This document shows, piece after piece, positions 35,482 to 43,926 of a stretch of DNA of 64,000 bases; positions within the stretch are counted from its first letter, which is position 1, and every line of letters starts with the position of its first letter. This DNA comes from MED-G116 sp038147495 (GTDB taxonomy: Bacteria > Pseudomonadota > Alphaproteobacteria > Puniceispirillales > Puniceispirillaceae). The stretch is from NCBI GenBank assembly GCA_038147495.1, contig JAYQTT010000015.1:82178-146177 (forward strand), given 5' to 3'. The notes under the pieces were generated by a model. The model made no database searches, was not told where the DNA came from, and worked only from the letters and a program-made list of their open reading frames with translations. Both the position numbers and the translations under genes were made by a program.

Positions 35482-37070
35482 CAATAGCCGATGGCACAGC
35501 CATCCTTTCGCGGGTCGGAGCCTCCACTGAGCAGATCTTCCTGCCAATCAATCCAGATTGCCTGTGACCCACCAATCGGGCGTGCGGCAGGCGCAATGTC
35601 ATGGCCACGGGCGACCAGCGCATCGATGATTGAGGACGGCACCAGTGTTTCAACTTCAACCTGATTGGTGAATGGGTCGGGGAAAAACCGTGGCAAGTCC
35701 TGTGCCATCTGGATGTCCATGCCGTAATCCAACATGCGGGTGAGCAACTGCATATGGCCGAAGGCCTGATATTCACCGCCCATCACGCCGAATGACATGG
35801 CGACACGGCCATCGCGCGTTGCCATTCCGGGAATGATGGTGTGCAAGGGGCGCTTGCCCGGCTCAACCCGATTTGGGTGGGCTGTATCAACGACAAATCC
35901 CATACCCCGGTTTTGCAGCAGAACCCCTGATTTCGGCGCCATAATCCCTGAACCAAAGCCGTAATAGACGGTATTGATAAAGCTGCAGGCGTTTCTGTCC
36001 TTGTCGACAATTGTGATGTAGACGGTGCTTTTCTGGCCGGGTAGCGGCGAGGGTGGCAACGGGTCAAGGGCGCGTGACGGGTCGATCATGGCGCGCAATT
36101 TCGCGGCATATTCCGGGTTGATGATCGTCTCGACAGGCACATCGACAAAGGCCGGGTCGGCAAGCACGGTGCCACGGTCACGATAGGCGAGGCGGCCGGC
36201 TTCGATTTCATAATGCATGCGGTCCGGATTGATCGGATCATCGCCGAATGTGTCGACATCAGACATGATGTTGAGCAATTGAAGGGCGATCATGCCTTGC
36301 CCGTTGGGCGGGCATTCCCAAATGTCATAGCCTCGGAAATTGGTTTTGATTGGCGTGACATAATCGCCAATGGCGCGGTCCAGATCATCTTGCGTGTGCC
36401 GCCCGCCAAGCGATGCAAGCTTGGTCAAGATGTCGTCGGCAACCGGTCCCTTGTAAAAGCCATCACGGCCAAGCCGGGCAATTCGCTCAAGCGTTGCGGC
36501 GAGTGCAGGCTGGCTTTGCCGACTGCCCATTTTCGGTGGTTTGCCGGCATTCAGCAGGACCGCCGCCGCATCGTCATCAAGCGCCTGACAACCAGCGGCA
36601 AAATCCGTGCTGACCCGCTGGGTGATTGGGTAACCGTCGCGCGCATAAGCGATGGCCGGAGCAAAGATTTTATCCAGAGCCAGCGTGCCATGGTCATTAT
36701 TCAACTGCACCCACGCATCAACCGCTCCGGGGATGGTCACAGAATGCGGTGAAGTCTGGTCGATCGAAGTGATTCCCTGTTCGAGAAGCCACTCGCTGCC
36801 AAGGCCCATCGGCGCGCGGCCTGACCCATTGAAGGCAATCGGGCGGTCACTGCCGGCCGGGCTGTAGAGACAAAAGCAATCCCCGCCAATACTGGTCGAG
36901 CCCGGCTCAACCACCGCCTGCACAGCGGCAGCGGCAATCGCGGCATCAAGTGCGTTGCCGCCGGATTTGAGGATATCAATCGCGGCCTGTGTTGACAGCG
37001 GATGCGATGTGCTGGCCATAGCCGTGGGGGCGATGACCGGTGAGCGGCCCGGAGCCTGAAGATTACGCAT
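35481..37070 (-). CDS. gamma-glutamyltransferase family protein (no signal peptide)
   Basis: N-terminal-nucleophile enzyme that transfers or hydrolyses gamma-glutamyl groups. The 529 aa contain TAMASTSHPLSTQAAIDILK, SGGNALDAAIAAAAVQAVVE, SIGGDCFCLYSP, HSVTIPGAVDAW and PPNGQGMIALQLLNI. The autocleavage site is in KSTVYITIVDKDRN, where the Thr would become the new N-terminus; GEYQAFGHMQLLTRMLDYG follows. It aligns with the cytoplasmic YwrD-like branch (TVY rather than TTHY) and lacks a signal peptide, unlike E. coli Ggt. It is followed with TGATG coupling by the 2OG oxygenase, and lies 124 bp downstream of gcvP on the same strand. Confidence 0.92.
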   Translation of the reverse strand: MRNLQAPGRSPVIAPTAMASTSHPLSTQAAIDILKSGGNALDAAIAAAAVQAVVEPGSTSIGGDCFCLYSPAGSDRPIAFNGSGRAPMGLGSEWLLEQGITSIDQTSPHSVTIPGAVDAWVQLNNDHGTLALDKIFAPAIAYARDGYPITQRVSTDFAAGCQALDDDAAAVLLNAGKPPKMGSRQSQPALAATLERIARLGRDGFYKGPVADDILTKLASLGGRHTQDDLDRAIGDYVTPIKTNFRGYDIWECPPNGQGMIALQLLNIMSDVDTFGDDPINPDRMHYEIEAGRLAYRDRGTVLADPAFVDVPVETIINPEYAAKLRAMIDPSRALDPLPPSPLPGQKSTVYITIVDKDRNACSFINTVYYGFGSGIMAPKSGVLLQNRGMGFVVDTAHPNRVEPGKRPLHTIIPGMATRDGRVAMSFGVMGGEYQAFGHMQLLTRMLDYGMDIQMAQDLPRFFPDPFTNQVEVETLVPSSIIDALVARGHDIAPAARPIGGSQAIWIDWQEDLLSGGSDPRKDGCAIGY

Positions 37071-37193
37071 GGAAGATCACCTCAAAACAGATTCCCATTT
37101 TGATAGCACCGTGGAAAGGCAAATGCCATGGTCTGGCGCGGGGCAATGATTGCCGCCGCACCAGAGACATGACATCAAAAAGGCCTGATGCTG

Positions 37194-40049
37194 TTATTGC
37201 GCCGCCTCATCCCACTCGGTCACTGACGGACATGAGCAGATCAGGTTGCGATCACCATAGGCATTGTCAACGCGGCTTACCGGTGGCCAGTATTTATTCG
37301 CCTGACTGTTGCCCGCCGGATCACCGGCTTGGCGCCGGCTATAGGCATGGTTCCAGTCATCGCCAAGAATTTCATCGGCGGTGTGTGGCGCGTTGACCAA
37401 TGGATTGTCATCAACCGGCCAGTCTTTCCTTGTGACCGCCTCAATTTCTGCGGCAATGGCAAGCATGGCGTCACAGAAACGGTCAATCTCGGCAAGTGAT
37501 TCCGACTCTGTCGGTTCAATCATCAGGGTGCCTGAGACCGGAAAGGACATGGTCGGTGCATGGAAGCCGAAATCAATCAGCCGCTTGGCGATGTCCTCAT
37601 TGCTTATGCCGGATTTTTCCTGCAATGGCCGGATGTCGATAATGCACTCATGCGCAACACGGCCCTTGCTGCCGGTATAAAGCACGTCATAGGCGTCCGC
37701 CAGCCGTGCCACAACATAATTGGCAGCAAGGATCGCCATTGATGTGGCCTGCTTCATACCTTCGGCACCCATCATCCGGATATAGGCATAGGTGATCGGC
37801 AGAATGCTTGCCGAGCCGTATGGTGCCGCACTGACGGCGCCCTCATCGGCAAGCGGGGATCCGGGCAGATATGGTGCCAGATGCGCGGCAACGCCAATCG
37901 GTCCAACACCCGGTCCGCCGCCACCATGCGGGATGCAGAAGGTTTTATGAAGGTTCAGGTGGCTGACATCAGCGCCGAATTGCGGTGGTGCGCAATGTCC
38001 GACCAGCGCATTCAGATTCGCCCCATCGACATAGACCTGCCCACCTGCGTCATGGATGATCTTGCACACATCAGTGATGGATTCCTCGAACACGCCATGT
38101 GTTGACGGATATGTCACCATGATCGCGGCAAGATTATCGCGATGCATTTCGGTTTTTGCCGTAAGGTCCGCCACATCGATATTGCCATCGGCATCGCATT
38201 TCACGACAACGACTTTCATTCCGGCAAGAATTGCCGATGCCGGATTGGTGCCATGCGCAGATGCCGGTATCAGGCAGATATTGCGGTGCTCTTCACCATT
38301 GGCGGCATGATAACGAGCAATCGCCAGAAGCCCGGCATATTCGCCTTGTGAGCCAGCGTTTGGCTGCAACGAGACGGCGGCGTACCCTGTAGACTCGGCA
38401 AGCAGCTTTTCAAGTTGCGTGATCATCTGCAAATAGCCAGCGGCCTGATCCTTCGGAGCATAGGGATGGATCTGGCCAAACTCAGGCCAGGTGACGGGCA
38501 TCATCTCGGCGGCGGCATTCAGTTTCATCGTGCAGGAACCAAGCGGGATCATGCAGCGGTCAAGTGCCAGATCGCGATCAGCGAGACTGCGCATATAGCG
38601 CATCATCTCGGTTTCAGAACGATAGCGATGAAATACAGGCTGGCGCATAAAGCCCGAGCTGCGCAGCGCTTTGCTGGCAATACCGGATGTCGCGTCATTC
38701 GCATTCGGCATGCTGGCCCCAAGTGCCGCCAACAGCTGTGACAACGCATCAGAGGTTGTGGTCTCATCAAAGCTTGCGCTAACCGCTCCATCGAGTTGAC
38801 GCAGGTTGAAACCGGCGGCAAGCGCTTTTGCCATGATGTCGTCACTGTCGTCTTTTGCTTCGATCACTACGGTATCAAAGAAGGTGTCATGCCGCACAGT
38901 GCGCCCGGCTTGACGCATTGCCGCGGCAAAACGGCAGGCCATGTCATGCGCGTGACCGGCAATTCGGGTCAGACCTTCAGGCCCATGCCAAGCGGCATAG
39001 AATCCGGCGATAACCGCCAACAGCACCTGTGCTGTACAGATGTTTGATGTGGCTTTTTCGCGGCGGATATGCTGTTCGCGTGTCTGCAAGGCAAGCCGGT
39101 AGGCCTGCCGTCCTTCACGGTCCTGACTGACGCCGACAAGGCGTCCGGGGATGGACCGCTGCAGGGTGCTTTTGGTGGCAAAGAACGCGGCATGCGGGCC
39201 ACCAAAGCCCATCGGCACGCCAAAGCGTTGTGCCGAACCAACGACAATATCGGCGCCAAGCGCGCCCGGTGACTCAATCATGCACAGCGCCAGAAGGTCA
39301 CTGGCCACAATGGCCATGCCGCCAACGGCTTGAATGGCGTCAATTTCCGGTTTGATGTCGCGGATTTCGCCGGTGCTTCCCGGATAGCTGATCAATGCAC
39401 CAAAACATGTCTCATCAACAGCTTGGTCAACAGGGGCAATATCCAAGGTGATGCCAAGCGGCTTTGCCCTCGTGCGCAAGATACCGATGGTTTGTGGGTG
39501 CGTGTCGGGATCAACACGGAATATTGTGCCTTTTTGGCGATGCGCCCGAAAGGCCATGGCCATGGCCTCGGCGGCGGCTGTCGCCTCATCAAGCAGCGAG
39601 GCATTGGCAATGTCCATGCCGGTCAGTTCGACAACAACCGTCTGGAAATTCAGGATAGCCTCAAGTCGACCTTGCGATATTTCAGGCTGGTAAGGCGTGT
39701 AGGCGGTATACCATGCAGGGTTCTCAAGCACATTGCGCTGGATCACCGGTGGCAGGTGGCAATTGTAATAGCCCATGCCAATCAGCGAGGTCTTGATGCT
39801 GTTCATTCCAGCCAGTGTTTTCATCTCGGCAAGAATTTCCGCTTCCGAGAGTGCCGCTGGGATGTCCATCTCATCGGTGCGCCGGATATGCTTTGGGATC
39901 ACCTCATCAAGCAAGACGTCGAGTGATTTGACACCAATGGTTTGCAGCATGGTGCTGACGTCATGCGGATTTGGGCCGATATGACGGGAGGTGAATGGCG
40001 CTTGTGGTGCGGCGGCAGGGATGCTGTGTGTGTTGTCCAATGGTGACAT
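37194..40049 (-). CDS. gcvP: glycine dehydrogenase (decarboxylating), P-protein
   Basis: PLP enzyme of the glycine cleavage system; it decarboxylates glycine and loads the aminomethyl group on lipoyl-GcvH. At 951 aa it is the full-length single-chain form. Signatures: FTSRHIGPNPHDVSTML, LIGMGYYNCHLPPVIQRNVL, NPAWYTAYTPYQPEISQGRL, GFGGPHAAFFATK and ATSNICTAQVLLAV. The PLP lysine is in HLNLHKTFCIPHGGGGPGVG, and SMIPLGSCTMK occurs here as CMIPLGSCTMKLNAA. AAGGAG lies upstream of the ATG. Third gene after gcvT and gcvH. Confidence 0.97.
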   Translation of the reverse strand: MSPLDNTHSIPAAAPQAPFTSRHIGPNPHDVSTMLQTIGVKSLDVLLDEVIPKHIRRTDEMDIPAALSEAEILAEMKTLAGMNSIKTSLIGMGYYNCHLPPVIQRNVLENPAWYTAYTPYQPEISQGRLEAILNFQTVVVELTGMDIANASLLDEATAAAEAMAMAFRAHRQKGTIFRVDPDTHPQTIGILRTRAKPLGITLDIAPVDQAVDETCFGALISYPGSTGEIRDIKPEIDAIQAVGGMAIVASDLLALCMIESPGALGADIVVGSAQRFGVPMGFGGPHAAFFATKSTLQRSIPGRLVGVSQDREGRQAYRLALQTREQHIRREKATSNICTAQVLLAVIAGFYAAWHGPEGLTRIAGHAHDMACRFAAAMRQAGRTVRHDTFFDTVVIEAKDDSDDIMAKALAAGFNLRQLDGAVSASFDETTTSDALSQLLAALGASMPNANDATSGIASKALRSSGFMRQPVFHRYRSETEMMRYMRSLADRDLALDRCMIPLGSCTMKLNAAAEMMPVTWPEFGQIHPYAPKDQAAGYLQMITQLEKLLAESTGYAAVSLQPNAGSQGEYAGLLAIARYHAANGEEHRNICLIPASAHGTNPASAILAGMKVVVVKCDADGNIDVADLTAKTEMHRDNLAAIMVTYPSTHGVFEESITDVCKIIHDAGGQVYVDGANLNALVGHCAPPQFGADVSHLNLHKTFCIPHGGGGPGVGPIGVAAHLAPYLPGSPLADEGAVSAAPYGSASILPITYAYIRMMGAEGMKQATSMAILAANYVVARLADAYDVLYTGSKGRVAHECIIDIRPLQEKSGISNEDIAKRLIDFGFHAPTMSFPVSGTLMIEPTESESLAEIDRFCDAMLAIAAEIEAVTRKDWPVDDNPLVNAPHTADEILGDDWNHAYSRRQAGDPAGNSQANKYWPPVSRVDNAYGDRNLICSCPSVTEWDEAAQ

Positions 40050-40132
40050 GGGGGCACTCCTTTGCTTTTTATCGTCTTTTTAACTTTGTAATTCGCCTTG
40101 TTCGGGCCTTGCAGAGGCTGGGCTTTTGCGGA

Positions 40133-40495
40133 TTAGCCAATCATCGCGTTGTACGCCGCCTCATCCATCATGTCGTCGAGCTCACTTTTGTCAGCGACAC
40201 GGATTTTGAAAAGCCAGCTTTCGGTGGCACGGTCCGGGGTGATGCTTGTCAGATCATCCAGCATGGCCTCGTTCACCTCGACAATCTCTCCGGCTGCAGG
40301 GCTGTAGATGTCGGAGGCGGCTTTCACCGACTCAAACACAGCAACCGCATCGCCCTTGGCGACTTCGCTGCCAACCTCGGGCAGTTCGACAAAGACAATG
40401 TCGCCAAGCTGTTCAATGGCGTGGGGGGAAATACCAACAGTGCCAGTATCACCATCCAGATTGATCCACTCATGGTCCTCGGTATAACGAATCAT
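40133..40495 (-). CDS. gcvH: glycine cleavage system H protein
   Basis: Lipoylated shuttle of the glycine cleavage system. The 120 aa start MIRYTEDHEWINLDGDTGTV; lipoylation Lys is in AVFESVKAASDIYSPAAGEI. The C-terminus has ATESWLFKIRVADKSELDDM. AGAGAGGAA precedes the ATG. It lies between gcvT (55 bp) and gcvP (83 bp) on one strand, consistent with a riboswitch-controlled operon. Confidence 0.97.
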   Translation of the reverse strand: MIRYTEDHEWINLDGDTGTVGISPHAIEQLGDIVFVELPEVGSEVAKGDAVAVFESVKAASDIYSPAAGEIVEVNEAMLDDLTSITPDRATESWLFKIRVADKSELDDMMDEAAYNAMIG

Positions 40496-40550
40496 GCTTT
40501 TTTCCTCTCTTTAACTTTACCGGCCACGCTGGCCAGCTTCCTTGTCTTGT

Positions 40551-41648
40551 TTAGTTACGAACATATCGGTGCGGTACGAGCGGTAATTCGACCACCTCGA
40601 CAGGCGTTTCCTTGCCGCGCGTTGCCGCAAGAAGTGTCGTTCCGGAGCTGGCCGCCGCTGCTGCGACAAGGCCAAGGGCTGCCGGTGCGTCAAGGCTGGG
40701 AGCAAAGCCACCAGAGGTCACTCGTCCCACCAGTTCCCCGTCCAGCATCAATTCAGTGCCATCGCGCACCGGCCTGCCGCCAACAGGGCGCAGGCCGACC
40801 AATTGTCGTGACGGTCCATCCTGCCAATCTGCCAGAATCTTATCGGCGCCCGGAAAGTCTGCCGCCTCACGACGACGCTTCGACAGGGCAAAGCCCACTC
40901 CGGCTTCAACCGGATTGATGGTTTCGTCCAATTCGTGCCCCCACAACGGAAGGCCAGCCTCGAGCCGGAGCGTATCACGCGCCCCAAGCCCGGCCAGAAA
41001 CACATCATCACGCGCCGCCAAAACAGAGGCCAGATCAATCGCCGCGTCATTCGCTACAGAAATTTCAAAGCCATCTTCTCCGGTATAGCCCGACCGTGTG
41101 ACAACACAGTCAATCCCGGCCAGAGAAAACCGCTTGATATTCATAAAGGTAAAGCCCGTGAGGTCAGCGCCAAGGTCGCTTAGAACAGCTGCCGCCGCCG
41201 GCCCCTGTAAGGCAAGCAGGGCGCGGTCATCATGCACCGTCATTGTCACGTCATCACCGGGAAGATTGGCTTGCAGATGGGCGATGTCATGCGTTGCCCT
41301 GCCCGCATTCACCACAAGATGGAGGCTGCCTTCAAAACGGGCAATCATCAGATCATCAAGGACGCCGCCTGTCTCGTTCAGGAACAGCGAATAACGCACC
41401 CGTCCGTCTTTAACGAGGTCCATCGCGGTCGGGGTCAGGCGCTCCACCATCGCGTCTGCGCCAGCGCCGGAAAGTTCAACCTGTGCCATGTGCGAGACAT
41501 CAAAAAGGGCGGCACCGGCGCGGCAGGCCAGATGCTCTGCCTTGATGCCAGCTGGATATTGCACAGGCATATCCCAACCGGCAAAAGGCACCATGCGGGC
41601 GCCATGGGCGATATGAAAGTCGTAAAGGGGAGTCCGACGGTTTTCCAA
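40551..41648 (-). CDS. gcvT: aminomethyltransferase, T-protein
   Basis: Transfers the methylene group from aminomethyl-lipoyl-GcvH to tetrahydrofolate. Key regions: TPLYDFHIAHGARMVPFAGW, MPVQYPAGIKAEHLACRAGA, ALFDVSHMAQVELSGAGADA, RYSLFLNETGGVLDDLMIAR (folate-site Asp), and CVVTRSGYTGEDGFEISVAN. No ATG fits: the frame opens with two TTG codons, 41654 and 41648. GAGG is only one base before the first but seven before the second, so I choose 41648 (365 aa). A TTG start just below a glycine riboswitch would keep basal synthesis low. First gene of gcvT-gcvH-gcvP. Confidence 0.95.
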   Translation of the reverse strand: MENRRTPLYDFHIAHGARMVPFAGWDMPVQYPAGIKAEHLACRAGAALFDVSHMAQVELSGAGADAMVERLTPTAMDLVKDGRVRYSLFLNETGGVLDDLMIARFEGSLHLVVNAGRATHDIAHLQANLPGDDVTMTVHDDRALLALQGPAAAAVLSDLGADLTGFTFMNIKRFSLAGIDCVVTRSGYTGEDGFEISVANDAAIDLASVLAARDDVFLAGLGARDTLRLEAGLPLWGHELDETINPVEAGVGFALSKRRREAADFPGADKILADWQDGPSRQLVGLRPVGGRPVRDGTELMLDGELVGRVTSGGFAPSLDAPAALGLVAAAAASSGTTLLAATRGKETPVEVVELPLVPHRYVRN

Positions 41649-41698
41649 TTTCAATCCTCAGTTCCACATGCATAAAGACAGCGCCGATTATCATCGGT

Positions 41699-41902
41699 CG
41701 CCCCCTCTGTCATGGAACCTGAGAGATTTCCCATCGGCCTGTATTATGTGGCCGTGGTTTTCACCGTCGGTGGACACTGTCGTGCCGCTTTCCAGAGTGC
41801 TCACATGAATGAGTACGGGTACCTGAGAGTTTCTGGGGAATTGCTCCTTCGGTGCCGGCTTAAACGAACACAAGATCCGTCCGCGCGGGCTCTCCCCACC
41901 CA
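41699..41902 (-). ncRNA. tandem glycine riboswitch upstream of gcvT
   Basis: On the minus strand two consecutive aptamers are legible. The first opens GGTGGGGAGAGCCCG and has ACCGAAGGAGCAA ... AACTCTCAGGTACC. The second opens near CACTCTGGAAAGCGG and has CACCGACGGTGAAA ... ATCTCTCAGGTTCC, followed by ATGACAGAGGGGG. These are the conserved blocks of glycine riboswitch aptamers in tandem. It ends about 50 bases before the gcvT start, so the glycine cleavage operon is presumably induced by glycine. Confidence 0.93.
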
Positions 41903-42147
41903 TGTATCGAGCTCGATCACAATATGCCGGTTAGGCCGCCATCGCAAGAGTAAAAATATCCGCCTTGGCTTCGGCGGTGCGCGGCAAGTTGTCATCGCAA
42001 ATTTCTTCGCCCCTGACGCATGCTGATGCTTGCGATCACCATGCCGCTTACCCATATCAGGCGGGTAGTGGTTAATCGCAGATAGACTGCATCTTTACTG
42101 GCGTTGAGGACCGTGTCAGCGCCGTTTGTAACAGGGATATGAATGCC

Positions 42148-43926
42148 ATGCCGGATAGCTGTCCAACCTGGGATTTGGGCGATCTTTACGCCAGCGTTGA
42201 TGATCCAAAATTGCAGGGCGACCTGAAAGGCGCGGCAAGTGACGCCGACCGGCTTTCATCCGAATGGCAAGGCAAGCTTGCAAATGCATCTGCAGAGCAG
42301 CTTGCCGCTGTTATCGGTGAATATGAGCGCGTTTTCGAGGTGCTTGGCAAAGTGCAGAGCCACGCACAGTTGCTGTTTGCAGCGAACACGAATGACGCCA
42401 ATATCGCCCGCCATCACCAATCCGTGCGCGAGGTGGCGGCAACGATCAATGCCAAATTGTTATTTGTCGAACTGGAAATCGCCGTTCTTGACGAGACGCA
42501 TCTCGCCGCGCTTCTGGCAACGCCGGAGCTTGCCCATTGGCAGCCCTGGTTGCGGCGGGTGAGGGCAATGGCCCCATACCAGCTGTCGGCGGATATGGAG
42601 CGGATGCTGGCCGAGCGGGCGCCAGCCGGGCGCGGGGCATGGGTCAGGCTTTTTGACGAAACTGCCGCCGCCTTGCGGTTCTCATTTCAGGGTGCGGAGG
42701 TTACAGAGGCAGAAATCCTCGATATGCTGTCCAATCCTGATGCGGCAAAGCGGAGTGAGGCCGGGAAGTCTCTGTCGTCTACGCTGAAAGCGAATGAGCG
42801 TCTGCTGTCATTGATCCTGAACACGATCGCCAAGGATAAAGAGGTCGAAGATCGGTGGCGTGGCTTTGCCCGTCCGGTGGCTTCGCGCAATTTGGCAAAT
42901 GATGTGGATGATGAGGTGGTCGACGCGCTTGTTGGCGCTGTCACTGGCAGGTTTGGCGACCTCACGCATCGCTATTACGCTTTGAAGGCAGGCTGGATGG
43001 GCCGTGACCAGATTGATTGGTGGGATCGCAACGCCCCGCTGCCGGGTGACGATGACAGGGTTTTTGTATGGGACGAGGCGGAGCGCATCGTTCTTGATGC
43101 TTTTGCCGGATTTGATCCGGAAATGGCGGCAATGGCAAAACCGTTTTTTGATCAGGGTTGGATTGATGCTGCCCCACGCGCGGGCAAAAGCTCTGGCGCC
43201 TTCTCGCATCCGGTCACGCCGTCCGCACATCCCTATATTTTGATGAATTTTGCCGGTAAATCTCGTGATGTGATGACGCTTGCGCATGAAATGGGGCATG
43301 GCGTCCACCAATGTATGGCATCTGACAAAGGGTATTTGATGTCGGACACGCCGCTGACGCTTGCCGAGACGGCTTCTGTGTTTGCTGAAATGCTGGCTTT
43401 CAGACAGCTTGTCGACAGCGCCGATGATGTTGGCACCCGGCGGATGCTTCTTGCCGGCAAGGTCGAGGATATGCTGAACACAGTTGTCCGGCAGGTGGCA
43501 TTTCACAATTTCGAAACCGCTTTTCATGACACGCGAGCCGGCGGTGAATTGACCGCCGATGATATTTCCGACATCTGGATGCAAACACAACGCGCCGCAC
43601 TTGGTCCGGCAGTGCGCCTTGGCGATGATTATCGTCCGGTCTGGGGTTATATCCCGCATTTCGTTCATACGCCTTTCTATGTGTATGCCTATGCGTTTGG
43701 CGATTGTCTGGTGAACGCGCTCTGGCAGAGTTTCCAAAAGGCCGGTGAGGCCGGAACAGCGGGTGAATTTGTCGACAAATACAAATATCTGCTTCGCGCC
43801 GGTGGTACCGAACGCTATGACGTGGCACTTGGCCGCTTTGGTCTGGATGCCAGCAAGCCTGAATTCTGGTCGATGGGCCTTGATATGATTTCCGGTATGA
43901 TTGATGAGTTGGAAGGTCTCGACTGA
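42148..43926 (+). CDS. pepF: M3 family oligoendopeptidase (PepF-like)
   Basis: Cytoplasmic zinc oligopeptidase. The catalytic motif is LAHEMGHGVHQCM (HExxH), with the third ligand Glu in TLAETASVFAEMLAF about 25 residues later. The N-terminal SCPTWDLGDLYASVDDPKLQ and the later AYAFGDCLVNALWQSF fit oligoendopeptidase F. I prefer ATG 42148 (MPDSCPTWDLG, 592 aa) since AGGGA is ten bases upstream; ATG 42139 would be one base from it. The stop overlaps the next start as TGATG, coupling it to the ABC1 kinase gene. The 245 bp between the riboswitch and this gene hold no other gene. Confidence 0.93.
   Translation: MPDSCPTWDLGDLYASVDDPKLQGDLKGAASDADRLSSEWQGKLANASAEQLAAVIGEYERVFEVLGKVQSHAQLLFAANTNDANIARHHQSVREVAATINAKLLFVELEIAVLDETHLAALLATPELAHWQPWLRRVRAMAPYQLSADMERMLAERAPAGRGAWVRLFDETAAALRFSFQGAEVTEAEILDMLSNPDAAKRSEAGKSLSSTLKANERLLSLILNTIAKDKEVEDRWRGFARPVASRNLANDVDDEVVDALVGAVTGRFGDLTHRYYALKAGWMGRDQIDWWDRNAPLPGDDDRVFVWDEAERIVLDAFAGFDPEMAAMAKPFFDQGWIDAAPRAGKSSGAFSHPVTPSAHPYILMNFAGKSRDVMTLAHEMGHGVHQCMASDKGYLMSDTPLTLAETASVFAEMLAFRQLVDSADDVGTRRMLLAGKVEDMLNTVVRQVAFHNFETAFHDTRAGGELTADDISDIWMQTQRAALGPAVRLGDDYRPVWGYIPHFVHTPFYVYAYAFGDCLVNALWQSFQKAGEAGTAGEFVDKYKYLLRAGGTERYDVALGRFGLDASKPEFWSMGLDMISGMIDELEGLD

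Noticed and set aside
36213..36752. Plus-strand frame of 179 codons inside the gamma-glutamyltransferase gene, and similar frames inside gcvP (39330-39926) and gcvH/gcvT (39995-40918).
   Set aside because: Antisense shadows of strongly conserved proteins with no motif of their own.
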